A stretch of 64,000 bases of DNA, taken from positions 150,176,961 to 150,240,960 of the forward strand of contig OZ038382.1 of NCBI GenBank assembly GCA_964036045.1, read 5' to 3'. The translations under genes were made by a program, and so were the position numbers. Numbering within the stretch: position 1 is the stretch's first letter; every line of letters starts with the position of its first letter. Origin of the DNA: Eutreptiella sp. 'Long Island Sound 2002'. Its lineage: Eukaryota; Euglenozoa; Euglenophyceae; Eutreptiales; Eutreptiaceae. The notes beneath the pieces are model-generated. The model made no database searches and was not told the origin of the DNA. It saw only the letters and a program-made list of their open reading frames with translations. Positions 62,885 through 64,000 of the stretch are shown in pieces.

Positions 62885-63240
62885 CCTAGGTCTTTTTTTT
62901 TGGAGGTTCTGAAACCTAGTCAAAAAAAATTCTTTTTTTACTAGGTTCCCGATACCTAGTAAAAACTAGTGAACCTAGTAAACTGGTAGCTAGTAAAAAA
63001 AAATTAAAGAAAATTTTACTAGGTTTTACTGCAGGCCCAACAAACTACCGCAAATGTAATGCGGTGTGCAAAACATAAATGTGGTGTGTGTCAGAAGAGG
63101 GCATTTGGTGAAACCTAGTATGCACGTAGCAAAACCTAGTAAAATGTAGCAAAACCTAGTTAAAAAAAGGTTTTTACTAGGTAAAAAAAGCAAAATTTTT
63201 AAAAAAAATTTCCTTACTAGGTTACTAGGTAGTGACAAAT
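62885..63240. repeat. CTAG-rich cluster (ACCTAGT/ACTAGGT)
   Basis: About 14 CTAG tetramers within 350 bp, mostly as ACCTAGT or its complement ACTAGGT, in both orientations and separated by A- or T-rich spacers. Noncoding. Confidence 0.65.
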
Positions 63241-63444
63241 TTGGACTTGAATTTGAACAAAAAACACCAGGTTTATGGGGGGGGGGGGTCAACGGTAGGT
63301 GGTATTTATGTTTAAGGGCATGGTGCCCCCTGGTCTATTCCAGGCCACTTGTGTAAGTGGCGCCCCACCCGGGCCAAACCGTGTATTGCAAGGTCAGAAA
63401 AATAAAATGAGGCTCAAGAAAAGAAGGAGCTTTTATATCCTAAA

Positions 63445-63728
63445 TATTACTACACCCCTCTCCCCTTAAATTTAGCTGGCAAGCAACAAGCAACAACAAG
63501 CACGTCTCCGTGCCGTTTTGGCCATTGCACGTTCCCACCGCCCCGGGCCGCCACCGGTGAGTTTTTGGCTCAAAACTTGGATTTGGCAAGGCCACCACCT
63601 AGGCTCCAAGATGGCTACATGGGGAAAAGATCCGAAGCGTTGGGACGGAGCAATGGCCAAAACGGCACGGAGACGTGTTGTTGTTGCTTGTTGTTAGCTA
63701 AATTTAAGGGGAGAGGGGTGTAGTAATA
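63445..63728. mobile_element. 284-bp foldback MITE
   Basis: TATTACTACACCCCTCTCCCC and about 60 further bases (to TTTTGGCCATTGC) at the left are repeated inverted at the right end (63,640-63,728), giving TIRs of about 80 bp with few mismatches around an interior of about 100 bp. TA at each end suggests a TA-targeting family. No ORF. Confidence 0.82.
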
Positions 63729-63757
63729 TACATATATGAGGTGCACACACGTGTGCT

Positions 63758-64000
63758 TTATATGAAGTCGCAAAACACGCGCTTGTAGATGAGGTCCGAC
63801 TTCTTATCTTTGTATGTGGGTTGTGCAGAGGGAGGGTTGTGCTTGCACATGTTGCGAAGCATGCCTGTGGTCTTTTCTTCCAACTCTTTGATTAGATTTT
63901 TGTCATACTCCAATTTCCCAGAGGCATCTTTGGGGTAATGCTGTGGAACAAAAAACTCTTGACCACGGATCCCCACCTTTGGACGGACCTCATCTACAGA
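63758..64000 (-). CDS. C-terminal part of an unidentified protein
   Basis: A minus frame is open from the right edge to a TAA at 63,758-63,760. Its composition is ordinary and globular (GQEFFVPQHYPKDASGKLEY; NLIKELEEKTTGMLRN; KSDLIYKRVFCDFI), unlike the surrounding low-complexity shadows. I do not recognise the family. It could be the last exon of a host gene or part of a transposon. TTTTTTGTTCCACAG at about 63,941-63,955 (minus) could also be a splice acceptor. Confidence 0.4.
   Translation of the reverse strand, partial: SVDEVRPKVGIRGQEFFVPQHYPKDASGKLEYDKNLIKELEEKTTGMLRNMCKHNPPSAQPTYKDKKSDLIYKRVFCDFI

Overview
This is nuclear DNA of a eukaryote with a large, repeat-loaded genome. It shows no bacterial operons, ribosome binding sites or prophage genes. 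The only convincing host gene is the 3' end of a PRP4-type (PRPF4B-like) spliceosomal protein kinase on the minus strand (49.6-57.0 kb): five exons that join in phase through canonical GT-AG introns, one of which is 5.3 kb long. Canonical splice sites argue against a typical dinoflagellate. An alga or other protist, or an early-diverging streptophyte, fits, but the sequence does not fix the lineage.

Layout. 1-11.2 kb, minus strand: a GC-rich LINE (APE-type endonuclease, reverse transcriptase, RNase H, C-terminal CCHC finger, large ORF1), with about 10 tandem 212-bp monomers in front of ORF1. 11.2-21.6 kb, plus strand: a decayed Ty3/gypsy element with gag, protease, dUTPase, a Dam/DIRS-like module, RT, RNase H, integrase and chromodomain. 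Its gag is cut at the 5' end of the LINE, so the LINE probably inserted into it. 21.6-24.1 kb: gene-poor, with a minus-strand gag-like ORF and LTR/PBS remnants. 24.1-34.8 kb: three copies of one repeat element whose internal 65-bp minisatellite has 3, about 90 and 3 units, plus a second 65-bp array, a 62-bp array and an 84/82-bp satellite. 34.8-37.4 kb: remnants of another LTR element. 37.4-41.6 kb: a tRNA-derived palindromic SINE and a 137-bp satellite.

41.7-45.6 kb: a pogo-like DNA transposon with matching inverted termini, TA duplications and a broken DDE transposase. 45.9-49.1 kb: a second SINE copy, a T-rich foldback repeat, and a 1.05-kb inverted-repeat element with a perfect 10-bp target duplication. 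49.6-57.0 kb: the kinase gene; its large intron holds rearranged hAT transposase pieces and a third SINE copy. 58.6-60.5 kb, minus strand: a decayed Penelope-like reverse transcriptase with FRDN in place of YxDD. 61.2-63.7 kb: inverted-repeat MITEs, GC-rich repeats and a CTAG-rich cluster. 63.8-64.0 kb: the end of an unidentified ORF.

Apart from the kinase and the unidentified ORF at the right edge, almost everything recognisable is transposon or satellite DNA, and most transposon genes carry stops or frameshifts. The most unusual items are the dUTPase + Dam-like + chromodomain gypsy element, the LINE with mouse-L1-like promoter monomers and a USP-like ORF1, the SINE with two convergent tRNA promoters, and the 65-bp array that is open in all three forward frames.
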